Shown: positions 46,740 to 57,350 of the stretch, in pieces
Layout of the letters: every line of letters starts with the position of its first letter
Numbering within the stretch: the first letter of the stretch is position 1
From: Conus ventricosus
Taxonomy: Eukaryota > Mollusca > Gastropoda > Neogastropoda > Conidae
Assembly: GCA_018398815.1 (NCBI GenBank)
Contig: CM031610.1
Span: 33,615,866 to 33,679,865 of the forward strand
Direction: 5' to 3'
Length of the DNA stretch: 64,000 nt
Position numbers and translations under genes: made by a program
The notes under the pieces: model-generated
Database searches by the model: none
The model's input: only the letters and a program-made list of their open reading frames with translations
What the model was told of the DNA's origin: nothing

Positions 46740-46967
46740 GTGCTTCTGAATCATTTGAAGTACCCTGTCATTCCGAAGAAGGTGACAATCGGCAAGCGAC
46801 TGGCACAATGCCTACACCCTGCCCTGCCCAGCGGAGTGCACCTGAAAGCTCTGGAGGCCTACGACATCATCTTCAAATGTATTGGATCTCAGCGCTTAGC
46901 CAGGACCTCTTCGTCTACAGTGCGGGGGCTCTTCCCAGTCATCGCTCATGCTGCCATGAGTGTCAAG
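46740..46967 (+). CDS. dop1: Dopey-family protein, exon A (N-terminal domain)
   Basis: Dopey (DOP1) proteins are large cytoplasmic scaffolds that act with MON2 at endosomes and the trans-Golgi in membrane traffic. This exon starts after TGTGCAG and encodes VLLNHLKYPVIPKKV, TIGKRLAQCLHPALPSGVHL and KALEAYDIIFKCIGSQRLA, ending GLFPVIAHAAMSVK before a GTGAGT donor. This is the conserved N-terminal Dopey domain. Between RLA and GLFP the reading frame is displaced: RTSSSTVRG stands where the neighbouring frame gives the family's D-L-F-x-Y-S-A-G pattern, because one base is missing and one G is extra about 30 bases later. The exon(s) for the first roughly 60 residues were not found upstream. Confidence 0.92.
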
Positions 46968-47691
46968 GTGAGTGTTAGCAGCAGGCATTAGCCACTCATG
47001 TGCATTTGTGTAAAGGATGTGATTTTGAGATAACAAGTGTTCGATCGTCTTTGTCTTTTTTGTTTAGTTGGTTGGTTGGATGGGTTTGTTAGTTTTCGTT
47101 TGTGTGTGTGATTTGTTTTCCCCACAAATTAAAATGAAGTGTTTTAGTTTGAAGATGAATGCATCTTAAAACAAGTAACATGGATGTGTGTGTATATGCC
47201 TGATTCCTGAAATTAGGTAGTTTCATGGAGACCCAGCCAGATAGTCATAGGAAAGGTTTTGCCCAATGTTCAAGAAGTAAATCTATACTTTGCCAAGCCA
47301 AAAGAAACCATGCTGTTGTCAGATATAGATAGCAGCTTTAAGAGCTGATTGGCCTGGAAAATTTTGAAATTTGGATTTTGGACATGTAGTAATTATTTGT
47401 GTTATGTGTGTTTTAATGAAACATATGTTTTATTTGTTCTGACTGCCTCTTTAACTTCGTTTCTTTCGTTCTTCATTCCCCTGTACCTTGTCTTCCCCTC
47501 TCCACTTTTTCCCCTTCTTTGCCCCTTCTCTTTCATTCTTCTCTCCTTTCCTTCTTTTCTTCCTTCCTCCCCCCCCTCCCCCTTTCTTTTTGTCCTTTCC
47601 TTCCTTTCTGTCCACCCTTTCTTTTTTTCTTTGTTCCCTTCCTTCTTTTCTCCCCATTTTCCTTCTATAATGGAACTGGTGTGTGTTGTAG
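46968..47691 (+). other. Dopey intron A-B
   Basis: Non-coding; ends in a roughly 200-base C/T-rich stretch before the acceptor. Confidence 0.8.
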
Positions 47692-47815
47692 CCCGTGCTG
47701 CTGACCGTGTATGAGAAGCACTTTGTTCCCTGGGGCGTCAGATCAAGCCTGGTCTCAATGGATTGCTGCTGGGCCTGCTGCCAGGCCTGGAGGAAGGAGC
47801 GGAGTACTTTGATAG
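47692..47815 (+). CDS. dop1: Dopey-family protein, exon B
   Basis: After a TTGTAG acceptor the exon reads PVLLTVYEKHFVP and, one frame over after a missing C at about 47,730, GRQIKPGLNGLLLGLLPGLE followed by EGAEYFD, ending in GATAG before GTAGG. This continues the Dopey N-terminal domain directly from exon A. Joined to exon C it gives YFDR|TNTLLEEF, matching the family. A pyrimidine-rich tract (47,450-47,690) precedes the acceptor. Confidence 0.88.
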
Positions 47816-48137
47816 GTAGGCTGTGATGTTGGGCTGATCACTGTGTCATCTTTGCAGAGTAAAGCCAAGAGAAAAAAATTGTATTTTGTAACAAGGCCAA
47901 TGAAAAGCTTGAGGAGGTAGGTAGGTCAGACTTCGTTTCTTTCTTTTTCTTTCATTATTTTTATTTGTAATAGTTTTTGAAAGGTTGCCGAAGACCAACA
48001 TCATATGACACAGTTTCCATTTTGCAATACCCGTTGATAAAGGCCCACACGATTTGAACTTTTGTTTCCATTTTGATCCAAATAGTGCTTTCCCCTGAAA
48101 GTATCTGTCATTGAATGACAGTCCGTTACAACAACTT

Positions 48138-48142
48138 GTGTC
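48138..48142. other. Target-site duplication, left copy (GTGTC)
   Basis: Identical to 56,072-56,076 immediately outside the other LTR; 5 bases is the usual length for gypsy-type integrases. Confidence 0.9.
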
Positions 48143-49376
48143 TGTAAAGCACAGACGAGACAGAAATAAATATCTCACATCACACACAATCTTACTCCAT
48201 ACGCGTTCTTACCCAGGGATATAACACTTAGACTTTTGAAAAAAATACACCCCTTCTTATTAAATTATTAGGAAATTTCTACACTCAGAATTCCGGGTGT
48301 AGAATAGAAAGAAATGGGGAAAGTTTTAAAAGGTTTTTCACTCAGCTTAACATCACTGAAAGATTCTCCAACGTCCTTCCTCGTCGCCTCTCTCCCTGGA
48401 GTTCACCAGGGACGACGTCAACGACCCCAACCTGGGTCTGGCTCCACGACTAGCCAAACGTAGCCCGGGACCTTCCTTCTGTAAGTCTTCACGACCGGTG
48501 CAGCCTCAAACGCCTACGGCAGGGAGCTCCTCCAGCTTCTTCTCTCCCGTAGCGGAGCATGCCATCTGTACGTCGTCACAACCGGTGCAGCCTCAAACGT
48601 CTACGGCAGGGAGCTCCTCCAGCTTCTTCACTCCCGTAGCGGAGCATGCCACCTCTACAAACAAAGTCTGGGAACACCACCATTACTATCCCAGTTCCTA
48701 ACACTTCAATAATAATTTAATCTATCAGCTTCGTCTCCACCTGAAAACTAACCACCATTCCCTTCCGTCTCCACCTCGGCAATTTCTGAGATAAATAGAA
48801 ATAAATAATATTATTTCCAATTCATTTCAACAAACAAGACAATTTTATTATATAAACAACAGCTTGTCTCCTCACACGGCCTCGAACCATCTCGAATCTA
48901 TAAAACAATGGAAAGAATAATTTTAATATTCTTGTCAAACATATTCATCGTAATACTATTCATAAACCATAAACAAAACCAAGCTGTAAAGAAAATGAAA
49001 TATTATAACTTAACAACACTAAGTCTTCAACTTACCGGGCCTCTCTCTCCCAGGACTTACTAGCGTCTTACGCTCTCTCGGTCTGTCACAGCAGACAGCG
49101 CACGCTCTCTCTCTCGGTCTGTCACAGCAGACAGCTAAACATCGACCGGCCACACATACAAACTTCAAGCTCACCCGTTATAAAAACTGCACGAGATCCA
49201 TGCATCTCCCTCTAAAACCTGTGCACGGGCTACACACATGTCTGCATCAGCATATCAAACTTTTATACCAGTTTGGGTGCACTTATACACTGCAATAAAT
49301 AAATGCACCTCTATTTCTATACTAAACACAATTAAATGAAAACCTATAAAAATTATTAAAAACATTTTTCTTTACA
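48143..49376 (-). repeat. 3' LTR (left copy on this strand)
   Basis: Terminal inverted 7-mers TGTAAAG/CTTTACA. It contains an 86-bp tandem duplication (about 48,497-48,655, units with CCGGTGCAGCCTCAAACG and GCAGGGAGCTCCTCCAGCTT) and CTCTCTCGGTCTGTCACAGC twice. Confidence 0.95.
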
Positions 49377-49378
49377 GT

Positions 49379-49390
49379 ACCCCCCCTTAC
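49379..49390 (-). promoter_or_regulatory. Polypurine tract
   Basis: The minus strand reads AAGGGGGGG just before the 3' LTR, the usual plus-strand primer position. Confidence 0.75.
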
Positions 49391-49734
49391 AAAAAAGAGC
49401 GCACAAGCGATCTTTAACCATAAGGATAACCAGAGGTACACATCTCAAAATGACAATATCTCCAAGACAAAATTCTATCTTTAATTCACTACCTCGAAAT
49501 TTATCATAGAAACATGATTATTCAAACATCACCTTTAAATTCTCATCCATGGATCAACATCAATACAAACAAAATAGCAGAAATTGACATTTGAGAGTAT
49601 CCAAGAAATTTTGACGTGATCCGAACACGCAACAATAATCATCATGTAAAACAGTATACTAATAGCATACAAACAGGTCATATTGCAAACATGATCACAA
49701 AAAAAAAAACCCAAACATCAGCATTTCATTTTTC

Positions 49735-50498
49735 TCAACGGCTGAGAAAATCTGCAAACAGATTTGCAGTACCAGAGATGGGAGTAACAGTGAACCTGTA
49801 CTCCTGCAATGACAGGGACCACCTCATAATCCTTGCATTTTTGAAAACACAAGACTGGAGGTAAGTCAAAGGGCGATGATCTGTCTGGAGAACAAATGTC
49901 CTTCCCCAGAGATATCTACCTAGCTTCGTAATCACCCACACAATAGCCAAGCATTCTCTCTCGATAGTACTGTATCGAGTTTCTCTGGGCAGAAGTTTTC
50001 GACTCACGAAAGCGACTGGATGAAGAACATCATCATGCTCCTGAAACAAAGCACCACCGATCCCGATGGAACTGGCATCCGACCGAACCACAAATGGTTT
50101 CCCCAAATCTGGCAACAGCAAAATCGGACTTGAAGACAACCTCTTCTTCAACTTCTCCAAAGCAGACTGACAAGCAGACGACCACTCCAACTTCTTTGTA
50201 GCCTTTCCTGACAACAAATCGCTGTAGGAGCAGTAAGCGACGCAAAGTTGTGGATAAAACGTCTGTAGTATCCAACCAACCCCAGTAACGCACGCACTTG
50301 CCTCTTTGTAGATGGAGGAGTAAACATGAAGAATCTTCTCAACCTTTTCCTTGTCTGGCTGCAAGGAACCATGACCAACTGTATGTCCAAGAATTTCAAT
50401 TCTTGAAATCCAGCATAGAGCTTCGAAGGACGAGCTGTCAAACCTGCTTGCTTTAGCTTTTCTAGCACTTCCTCAACATCTTTCAATGACCACACCAC
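49735..50498 (-). CDS. Reverse transcriptase connection and RNase H
   Basis: After the break, the frame at 50,498 continues KDVEEVLEKLKQAGLTARPS and VRALLGLVGYYRRFIHNFAS (thumb/connection). From about 50,250 the next frame gives KPFVVRSDASSIGIGGALFQ, SRKLLPRETRYSTIEREC and FVLQTDHRPLTYLQ, containing the Asp, Glu and Asp of the RNase H catalytic site. It closes with GTANLFADFLSR and a stop at 49,735. No integrase follows; only about 350 bases separate the stop from the polypurine tract and LTR. Confidence 0.9.
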
Positions 50499-51600
50499 AT
50501 CTTACTGAAGATGAGAATGTCATCGAAGAAATTCAATGCTGACTCGCCTAACTTTAAAGCACGCATAACCCTAGCAAACGTCGCTGGAGCTGTTACCAAG
50601 CCAAATGGCATTCTCACCCACTGAAACAACCCTAGGGGTGTTTGAAAAGCCGTCTTATCTCTATCATCTTCCTTCACTGGAATCTGCCAGTAACCTTTCG
50701 TTAAATCAATCTTGGTGAAGTAACGAGCATGAGACAACCTAGAAAACAACTCCTCTGGATCAGGAATCGGTTCAGCATCCGTACGAGTAACTTTGTTAAG
50801 TTCTCTGTAATCACAACAGAATCTAGTGGAACCATCTGGTTTTTTAACCAACACAACAGGAGCGGAATAAGGAGACTGGGATGGTTCAATGACTCCTAAA
50901 TTCAACATCTTCTGTACCTCTTCCTTAATAGTTTCCTGAGAAGAAAAAGGAAGAGGGTACTGTTTCCTGAAAACTGGTTTATCCGTCACAAGATTAATGT
51001 CGTGCGCAATATTTAGAGAACAACAACCAGGATTACTTGTCAAAATTGACTCGTACTTGCTAAAAACGTCAGAAATTTCTCTCTGTTCTGTCACAGACAA
51101 CTTGTCAGAGTAATGAACGTCAGAGCACGTCTCACTAGTAGAAGTGTCCAAAGTAGGTATCTTCGCTAAATGTTCATCATCAGTGTCAACTGAAGGCAAA
51201 ACAGCTACTAAACCTCTCACTGGAACATTCACTTTGTGACCGTCACACACATGTCTATTGTCAGTTTCAACATTCAATCTTTGAGGAACAAACGTATGAG
51301 GTAGAATGTCCTGAAATGGTTGTGTCAAACCATTCACACTCACAACAGCAGTCAAACCTTCTCGCCTGTGAAAGTGTTTTAGCATGTTTGGATGCAAAAT
51401 TCTCCTTTTGCCACCCATGTCAACGACATAGTCAAAGTCAAGTACTCCTACAATCTTGTAGGGCCCTTTCCATGTCATCAACAGTTTGTTCGTAGTTGTA
51501 GGAAGAAATACAAGTACTTCGTCAGACACTTGAAACGAACGAACACGAGAACGTTTGTCATGGTACTTCTTCTGTACTTTTGCAGTCTTGTCAACAAATA
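50483..51600 (-). CDS. Integrase C-terminal tail fused to reverse transcriptase
   Basis: One open frame. It starts with the integrase tail: KKYHDKRSRVRSFQVSDEVL, then LLMTWKGPYKIVGV (the GPY/F module) and ILHPNMLKHFHRR. After a linker of about 120 residues it enters a gypsy-type reverse transcriptase: FRKQYPLPFSSQETIKEEV, LGVIEPSQSPYSAPVVLVKK, DGSTRFCCDYRELNKVT, YFTKIDLTKGYWQIPV (motif A), AFQTPLGLFQWVRMPFGL (motif B) and NFFDDILIFS (active-site box, FFDD for YVDD). Having both in one frame in this order is the direct evidence for the copia-like arrangement. The frame breaks just after the active site, near 50,490. Confidence 0.92.
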
Positions 51601-52075
51601 CCTGTGATTGTCCTCTGAAGGTGGAGAAAAAGGACCCACAATGTCTACTGCTACTCTGTAGAAGGGTTTTCGATCCTTGGCATCTGAGACAACGGAACAT
51701 CAGGAGTACGACCCTTTTGAGAACATTTTTGACAAATTTCACATGTCCTGCAATAAGTCTTGACATCTCTCACTACTCCTGGCCACCAGAAACAATTCCG
51801 AACTCTAGCCAATGTTTTCTCACACCACAATGACCTGCAAGTAAAGCATCATGAGCTGTAAACAGCACCTTCTGTCGAACCTTCTCTGGAACCACAATCT
51901 GTGACAAGTGTGTATCTCCCTTGGAAAATGAACGAAACAAAACACGTTTTTCCTTCACAAACGAACATGAACTCTGTTTTGTTTGAATACACTCTCCAGA
52001 CTGAACCATGTTTTGGAACTTAGCCAATGAAACATCTTTTCCTGCAAACTGATCAATTCCTCTGTTGACAAACAC
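51601..52075 (-). pseudogene. Retrotransposon integrase, N-terminal part
   Basis: The minus strand gives VVPEKVRQKVLFTAHDAL and LAGHCGVRK, the H-x-H half of the HHCC zinc-binding domain. After a frame shift near 51,810 come WWPGVVRDVKTYC and CRTCEICQK, the Cys pair. It then runs to VAVDIVGPFSPPSEDNH, the start of the catalytic core with its first Asp. It stops abruptly at about 51,601, where the C-terminal tail begins. The second Asp and the Glu of the DDE triad are absent. Confidence 0.82.
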
Positions 52076-52240
52076 AAACCCGACACTGGAATGTCTAACT
52101 CAGCCTTTCCCTTCTGTTCCTGCTTTCTTGCGCCCTTGTTTCCACAGCAGCTGCAATCGGAGGACTATCATTCATGATGAGACCTGTAATGGGAGTAACA
52201 CCTGAAACATTCCCCAAAATGAGATCTGCGATGGGCTCAT

Positions 52241-52666
52241 CTATGACACAGCATAACAGAGAACCTGAAAAAACACTGTATCCACCTCCACAGATGCGAC
52301 AGGAAACTCCTCAGTATTTCCACCAAAAGTCACCACTTTCTGCGTCTTTCCCACATACTGATCTGGACGAACAAGTGACCTCCTAACTCCTGCAGTTGTT
52401 GCACCTGAATCACGTAGAACTGACACCTGAAAGCCATTCACTGTTCCATCACAAATGGGTAAGGAACCAGACTCTGAAGTCAACGAAGAACACAGCACCT
52501 CTGCATCCACAGAATCCTGCAACGCAAAAGAAACAATGCCAACTTCTTTGTGCTGTTTTGGAGATTGAGAACGTGACCTTCTTTGAAATGTTGCACATTC
52601 CTCTCTGTAATGACCTTTACCACCACATTCAAACATCTCACAAATCCTTGCGAGTACAAACTCCAA
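52241..52666 (-). CDS. Retrotransposon zinc knuckle and aspartic protease
   Basis: The open frame begins within the nucleocapsid part, with ECGGKGHYREECATF (zinc knuckle). The first Cys spacing appears as C-x4-C instead of the usual C-x2-C, perhaps from a local indel. Residues about 80-95 contain LRDSGATTAGV, the active-site DSGA of retropepsins, followed by QKVVTFGGN and VASVEVDTVFF consistent with the flap and second half of the fold. It would cleave the polyprotein. The frame ends before the integrase begins. Confidence 0.8.
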   Translation of the reverse strand: MEFVLARICEMFECGGKGHYREECATFQRRSRSQSPKQHKEVGIVSFALQDSVDAEVLCSSLTSESGSLPICDGTVNGFQVSVLRDSGATTAGVRRSLVRPDQYVGKTQKVVTFGGNTEEFPVASVEVDTVFFQVLCYAVS

Positions 52667-54250
52667 CCATTTCCTCTGCGACCACCACGACTTCTGAACC
52701 TGAAATATTGTCCACCACGATCAGAAAACTGCTGGTTTTGAGCACGAGGGTACTGGGACTGTGGGTTTTGGGGAATGGAAGTTTGGGAACGGGAAAACCT
52801 GTCTGGTAACCCCGCTGTGTTTTCACATTTTGTCCATTTGAAGTAGACATGCCAATCTCAAACTTGTTCCACGTGACATACACTTATTTGGATGAGCCAA
52901 ACGGTAGCTTTCTGCCGCTTCTAAGAGTTCAGCAGATGTTTTCAAACTACGTTCACGTAGAAAAACTTCCAATTCTTTGCTCACAGAAGACAAAATTTGT
53001 TCACATAATAGCAAATCACGAAGACATTCATATGACAAATCTATGTCTGAAAGTTCCACCAACGATCAAACAAATGTGTAAAACGAGTGGCGTATGACAC
53101 AAAGATTCATCTTTCTCTGGTTTAGAATTTCTTAACTTATCTCTGTAACCATCTTTTGTACACTGAAACTTTGCAAGCAAAGCTTTCTTGAGTTCTTTAT
53201 ATTCTACAGGACCACTTGCACACAGAGTATGATACAAAGACAACGCACTGCCTTGTAAATGTACACCCCAAAAACATACCCCAATCCTTTTCATCCCATT
53301 TCACATTCTCAGCAAATGTTTCAAAACGAAATAGGTATGAGTCCATATCATCCTAGATTCATTAAAATAAGGCATCTTAGGATAACGTACTGCTTTAGTA
53401 CCAGACTGAGAACCATTGTTCTGATCACCTTGCTCATGTTTTACCCTCGCAGAAAACTTAATCCTCTCTCTCTCTAATTCAAGTTCAGCTAGTTCTTTCT
53501 GTAACAGCCGATCCTCTCTCTCACTTCCTGTTGTCTTTGAGCTTCTCTTTCAATTTCAATCGCATCAACTCTCTCTCACCTTGTTCTTTATCAGCCCGAA
53601 ACTGAGCCAATCTTTCTTTCTCTCTCTGAGCTATTTCTCTTTCCTCTTTAGCTAATTGAGCAAGTCTTTCCTTTTCTCTTTCAGCTGCATCCCTCTCTTC
53701 TTTAGCTATCTGAGCCTGTCTTTCGTTTTCTCTTTCAGCTGCATCTCTCTCTTCTTTAGCTACTCTTTCAGCTATCTGAGCCTGTCTTTCGTTTTCTCTT
53801 TCAGCTACATCTCTCTCTTCTTTAGCTATCTGAGCCTGTCTTTCCTTTTCTCTTTCAGCTGCATCTCTCTCTTCTTTAGCTATCTGAGCCAACCTGTCTT
53901 TCTCCTCTCTATCCAGCTGAGCTAGTCTTTCTTTCTCCTCTCTATCCACCTGAGCTAGTCTTTCTTTCTCCTCTCTATCCAGTTGAGCTAGTCTTTCTTT
54001 CCTCTCTATCCAGTTTAGCTTCCAAGTCTCTTTGTTCTTTTTCTTTTTTAGCTGCCAAGTCTCTTTGTTCTTTTTCTTTTTTAGCTGCCAAGTCTCTTTG
54101 TTCTTTTTCTTTTTTAGCGGCTAAGTCAGTCGTTTTAGTGTGATTTTCTCTTCTCTTTCAAGTATTTATCCACAAATCTTTAAGTTCTGGACCAGCCAAA
54201 CCTAACTCTTTTGCCTGTGAGGTTAACAACGCAAATTTATCCGGATCCAT
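52620..54250 (-). pseudogene. Retrotransposon gag (frame-broken)
   Basis: The minus-strand start at 54,250 gives MDPDKFALLTSQAKELGLAG, followed by a long charged stretch (54,130-53,520) built from 11- and 18-residue repeats such as KKEKEQRDLAA and AKEERDAAERENERQAQI, predicted as a continuous helix or coiled coil. Further on, YPKMPYFNES and GSALSLYHTLCASGPVEY plus KKALLAKFQCTKDGYRDKLR represent the gag capsid region. It ends with the zinc knuckle at 52,630-52,595. Several shifts interrupt the frame, mostly at short runs. The protein would package the element's RNA. Confidence 0.75.
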
Positions 54251-54814
54251 GTTTGAAAATACTATACAATTCTTTAATCAAAATTAATAAATTTATGTCA
54301 CCAAAAACAATGTTGAATCAAAATTTACTTTTAGTATCAAATTTTTTTTAAGCAACACAAATGTTTAAATCATAAGTCCACACAAACACACACACAAATT
54401 TATATAAGACAATACAATGAAGAGAAAAAGAAACCTACAGAATGCAAGTATTACTTTATATCACTTACAAAATACACAAAACAATTTACACCACAAACTA
54501 TACAAACAAACTACACTATCAAATGTACAAAATACCCTACACTACAAAGGGGTGGTATTCATACATAAACTTAAACATATAAAAGTATTAAAGAAGAAAG
54601 ACACAATCAAACAGGGAGCCAAGAGAGATAGACAGTATCAAAGGAAGGAAAATGAACTACACCCTCGACACTACAGAAAACTATCTATTTACACAGTAGT
54701 GTCCCGTAAACTGGAGACGGGAGTAAATTACAACATAAAAATATATATGGACTTTTTAAATGAAATCAGGTGTGCAAAATTTTATATATTACGCTACTAA
54801 AACAAAGCCTAACC

Positions 54815-54833
54815 CTGGGGATTCGGGGTCACC
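54815..54833 (-). promoter_or_regulatory. Putative primer-binding site
   Basis: On the minus strand, two bases inside the 5' LTR, the sequence reads TGGTGACCCCGAATCCCC. A TGG start next to the LTR is the normal form of a tRNA-primed site. The tRNA was not identified. Confidence 0.7.
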
Positions 54834-54835
54834 AC

Positions 54836-56071
54836 TGTAAAGCACAGACGAGACAGAAATAAATATCTCACATCACACACAATCTTACTCCATACGCGTT
54901 CTTACCCAGGGATATAACACTTAGACTTTTGAAAAAAATACCACCCCTTCTTTATTAAATTATTAGGAAATTTCTACACTCAGAATTCCGGGTGTAGAAT
55001 AGAAAGAAATGGGGAAAGTTTTAAAAAGGTTTTTCACTCAGCTTAACATCACTGAAAGATTCTCCAACGTCCTTCCTCGTCGCCTCTCTCCCCTGGAGTT
55101 CACCAGGGACGACGTCAACGACCCCAACCTGGGTCTGGCTCCACGACTAGCCAAACGTAGCCCGGGACCTTCCTTCTGTAAGTCTTCACGACCGGTGCAG
55201 CCTCAAACGCCTACGGCAGGGAGCTCCTCCAGCTTCTTCTCTCCGTAGCGGAGCATGCCATCTGTACGTCGTCACAACCGGTGCAGCCTCAAACGTCTAC
55301 GGCAGGGAGCTCCTCCAGCTTCTTCACTCCCGTAGCGGAGCATGCCACCTCTACAAACAAAGTCTGGGAACACCACCATTACTATCCAGTTCCTAACACT
55401 TCAATAATAATTTAATCTATCAGCTTCGTCTCCACCTGAAAACTAACCACCATTCCCTTCCGTCTCCACCTCGGCAATTTCTGAGATAAATAGAAATAAA
55501 TAATATTATTTCCAATTCATTTCAACAAACAAGACAATTTTATTATATAAACAACAGCTTGTCTCCTCACACGGCCTCGAACCATCTCGAATCTATAAAA
55601 CAATGGAAAGAATAATTTTAATATTCTTGTCAAACATATTCATCGTAATACTATTCATAAACCATAACAAAACCAAGCTGTAAAGAAAATGAAATATTTA
55701 TAAACTTAACAACACTAAGTCTTCAACTTACCCGGGCCTCTCTCTCCCAGGACTTACTAGCGTCTTACGCTCTCTCGGTCTGTCACAGCAGACGCGCACG
55801 CTCTCTCTCTCGGTCTGTCACAGCAGACAGCTAAACATCGACCGGCCACACATACAAACTTCAAGCTCACCCGTTATAAAAACTGCACGAGATCCATGCA
55901 TCTCCCCTCTAAAACCTGTGCACGGGCTACACACATGTCTGCATCAGCATATCAAACTTTTATACCCGTTTGGGTGCACTTATACACTGCAATAAAATAA
56001 ATGCACCTCTATTTCTATACTAAACACAATTAATGAAACCTATAAAAATTATTAAAACATTTTTCTTTACA
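54836..56071 (-). repeat. 5' LTR (right copy on this strand)
   Basis: Near-identical to 48,143-49,376. The observed differences are single-base gains or losses such as CCCTGG/CCCCTGG and AAAAGG/AAAAAGG, plus one short difference (GACAGCGC/GACGCGC) and TACCAG/TACCCG. Confidence 0.95.
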
Positions 56072-56076
56072 GTGTC
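56072..56076. other. Target-site duplication, right copy (GTGTC)
   Basis: Partner of 48,138-48,142. Confidence 0.9.
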
Positions 56077-56394
56077 TGTGTTTGATTTTTCTCTGCTTTT
56101 TTTTTTTTTTTTTTTAAACACAGCAGCAACAAAGAGATTTAGGTTAACAGCAAAATTTATGGTGGGTTGGATGGGTGTGTATAGAAATGAGGGTTTTTGT
56201 TTTGTTTTGTTTTGTTTGTTGTTGTTTTTTTTGCATTCTGTTTTTGTGTGGCATTTTTCATGCTTATCTTTCATGAAGAATGGTTTTATTTCATTTCAGT
56301 ATGGGTTATTTTGGAAGGTTTGAGCATAGGATGCTGCTGCTGCTTCTTGAGTTGTCTGTTGCAGCTCCTACAGAGGTTGTTTGCAGTATGCTTC

Positions 56395-56800
56395 TTTCTA
56401 AGGAAAACCTTTTTTCTCATTTGGAGTGAATGTGACTGGCAAACAACAATAAGTAAGAGTGATGGAAGGCAGCACTGTTTGCAGTATGCTTCTTTATGAT
56501 GAAAACCAGTTTTCTTTTCATTTGTATTGATGTGACTGGCAAACAACAATATGTGACAGGTGACAGTGATAGAAGACAGACGCCATTTCCAGTATGCTGC
56601 TTTATGAGGAAAACCAGTTTTCTTCTTTTCATTTGTATTAAATGTAACTGGCAAAGAACAATATGTGACAGTGATGGAAGACGGATGCCATTTGCTGTAT
56701 ACTTCTTTATGGGGAAAATTTGTTTCTTTTTCTCATTTGTATTGAATGTGGCTGGCGAAACAGTAAGTGACAGTGATGGAAGACAGTCCTTTTGTCATGA
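56395..56800 (+). repeat. Intronic tandem repeat of about 100-bp units, right arm
   Basis: Four to five diverged units, each with an AGTATGCT block, AAAACCAGTTTTC, TTGAATGTGACTGGCAAACA-like and GTGACAGTGATGGAAGAC; inverted copy at 29,185-29,610. Confidence 0.85.
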
Positions 56801-57350
56801 GTGTAGATGACTTGGTGGGTCAGGCACGGCTGAAGTATAGGTTCAACCATCAGTATAGACTACACAGATATGGTTGGAATTGATTCAGACTTTGTAAGTG
56901 GCCATGACTTGGCTGAACAAGATGTGAGTCCACATTAGTGTTCGGTTTGATATTTGGATCCTCAAATCTTAGGTGAGGTCTGCTGTGAACATGAACAACA
57001 TGCTCATATTCACCACAGTTTATCTGCTTCTACATTTTTGTAAAACATTTGGTGCAGTTTGGATTTGAAGTAGGGTTTTTTGTGCTTTGTTCCTCTTAAT
57101 ATGAAATTTTTTTTTAACAGGCACTCAAGCTTCATTAGTTCATGTGGCGCTCTAAAAATTTGTTTATGTTATGTAAACAAAGCTTAATCATTGAAAGGTT
57201 AACTTGAAATTGATATATTCATCCATACCTGTAGTGTGTGTGTGTGGTGTATCACTTCATTTTATAACTGCTTACCCCTCACCCTGCCCTCCCTTGGAAA
57301 AAAAAACTAACAGCTTTTGCATGAGAAGTTTCATGTTTTAATGTGTACAG

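Larger units (their letters stand above)
48143..56071 (-). mobile_element. Ty3/gypsy-type LTR retrotransposon with Ty1/copia-like domain order (Gmr1-like)
   Basis: A 7.9-kb element on the minus strand, with LTRs of 1234 and 1236 bases starting TGTAAAG and ending CTTTACA, and a perfect 5-bp target duplication. Reading from the right LTR: primer-binding site, gag, zinc knuckle, aspartic protease, integrase, reverse transcriptase, RNase H, polypurine tract. Reverse transcriptase and RNase H are gypsy-like in sequence, but integrase lies upstream of them as in copia elements, the arrangement known from the Gmr1 clade. The two LTRs differ almost only by 1-base indels in homopolymers, so the insertion is recent. 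Much of the integrase core is deleted, so it cannot integrate on its own. It sits antisense in a Dopey intron. Confidence 0.92.
47816..57350 (+). other. Dopey intron B-C carrying the LTR retrotransposon
   Basis: The intron is about 9.5 kb, of which 7.9 kb is the antisense-oriented retrotransposon at 48,143-56,071. Exons B and C join in phase across it, so no coding sequence is lost. Confidence 0.85.
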
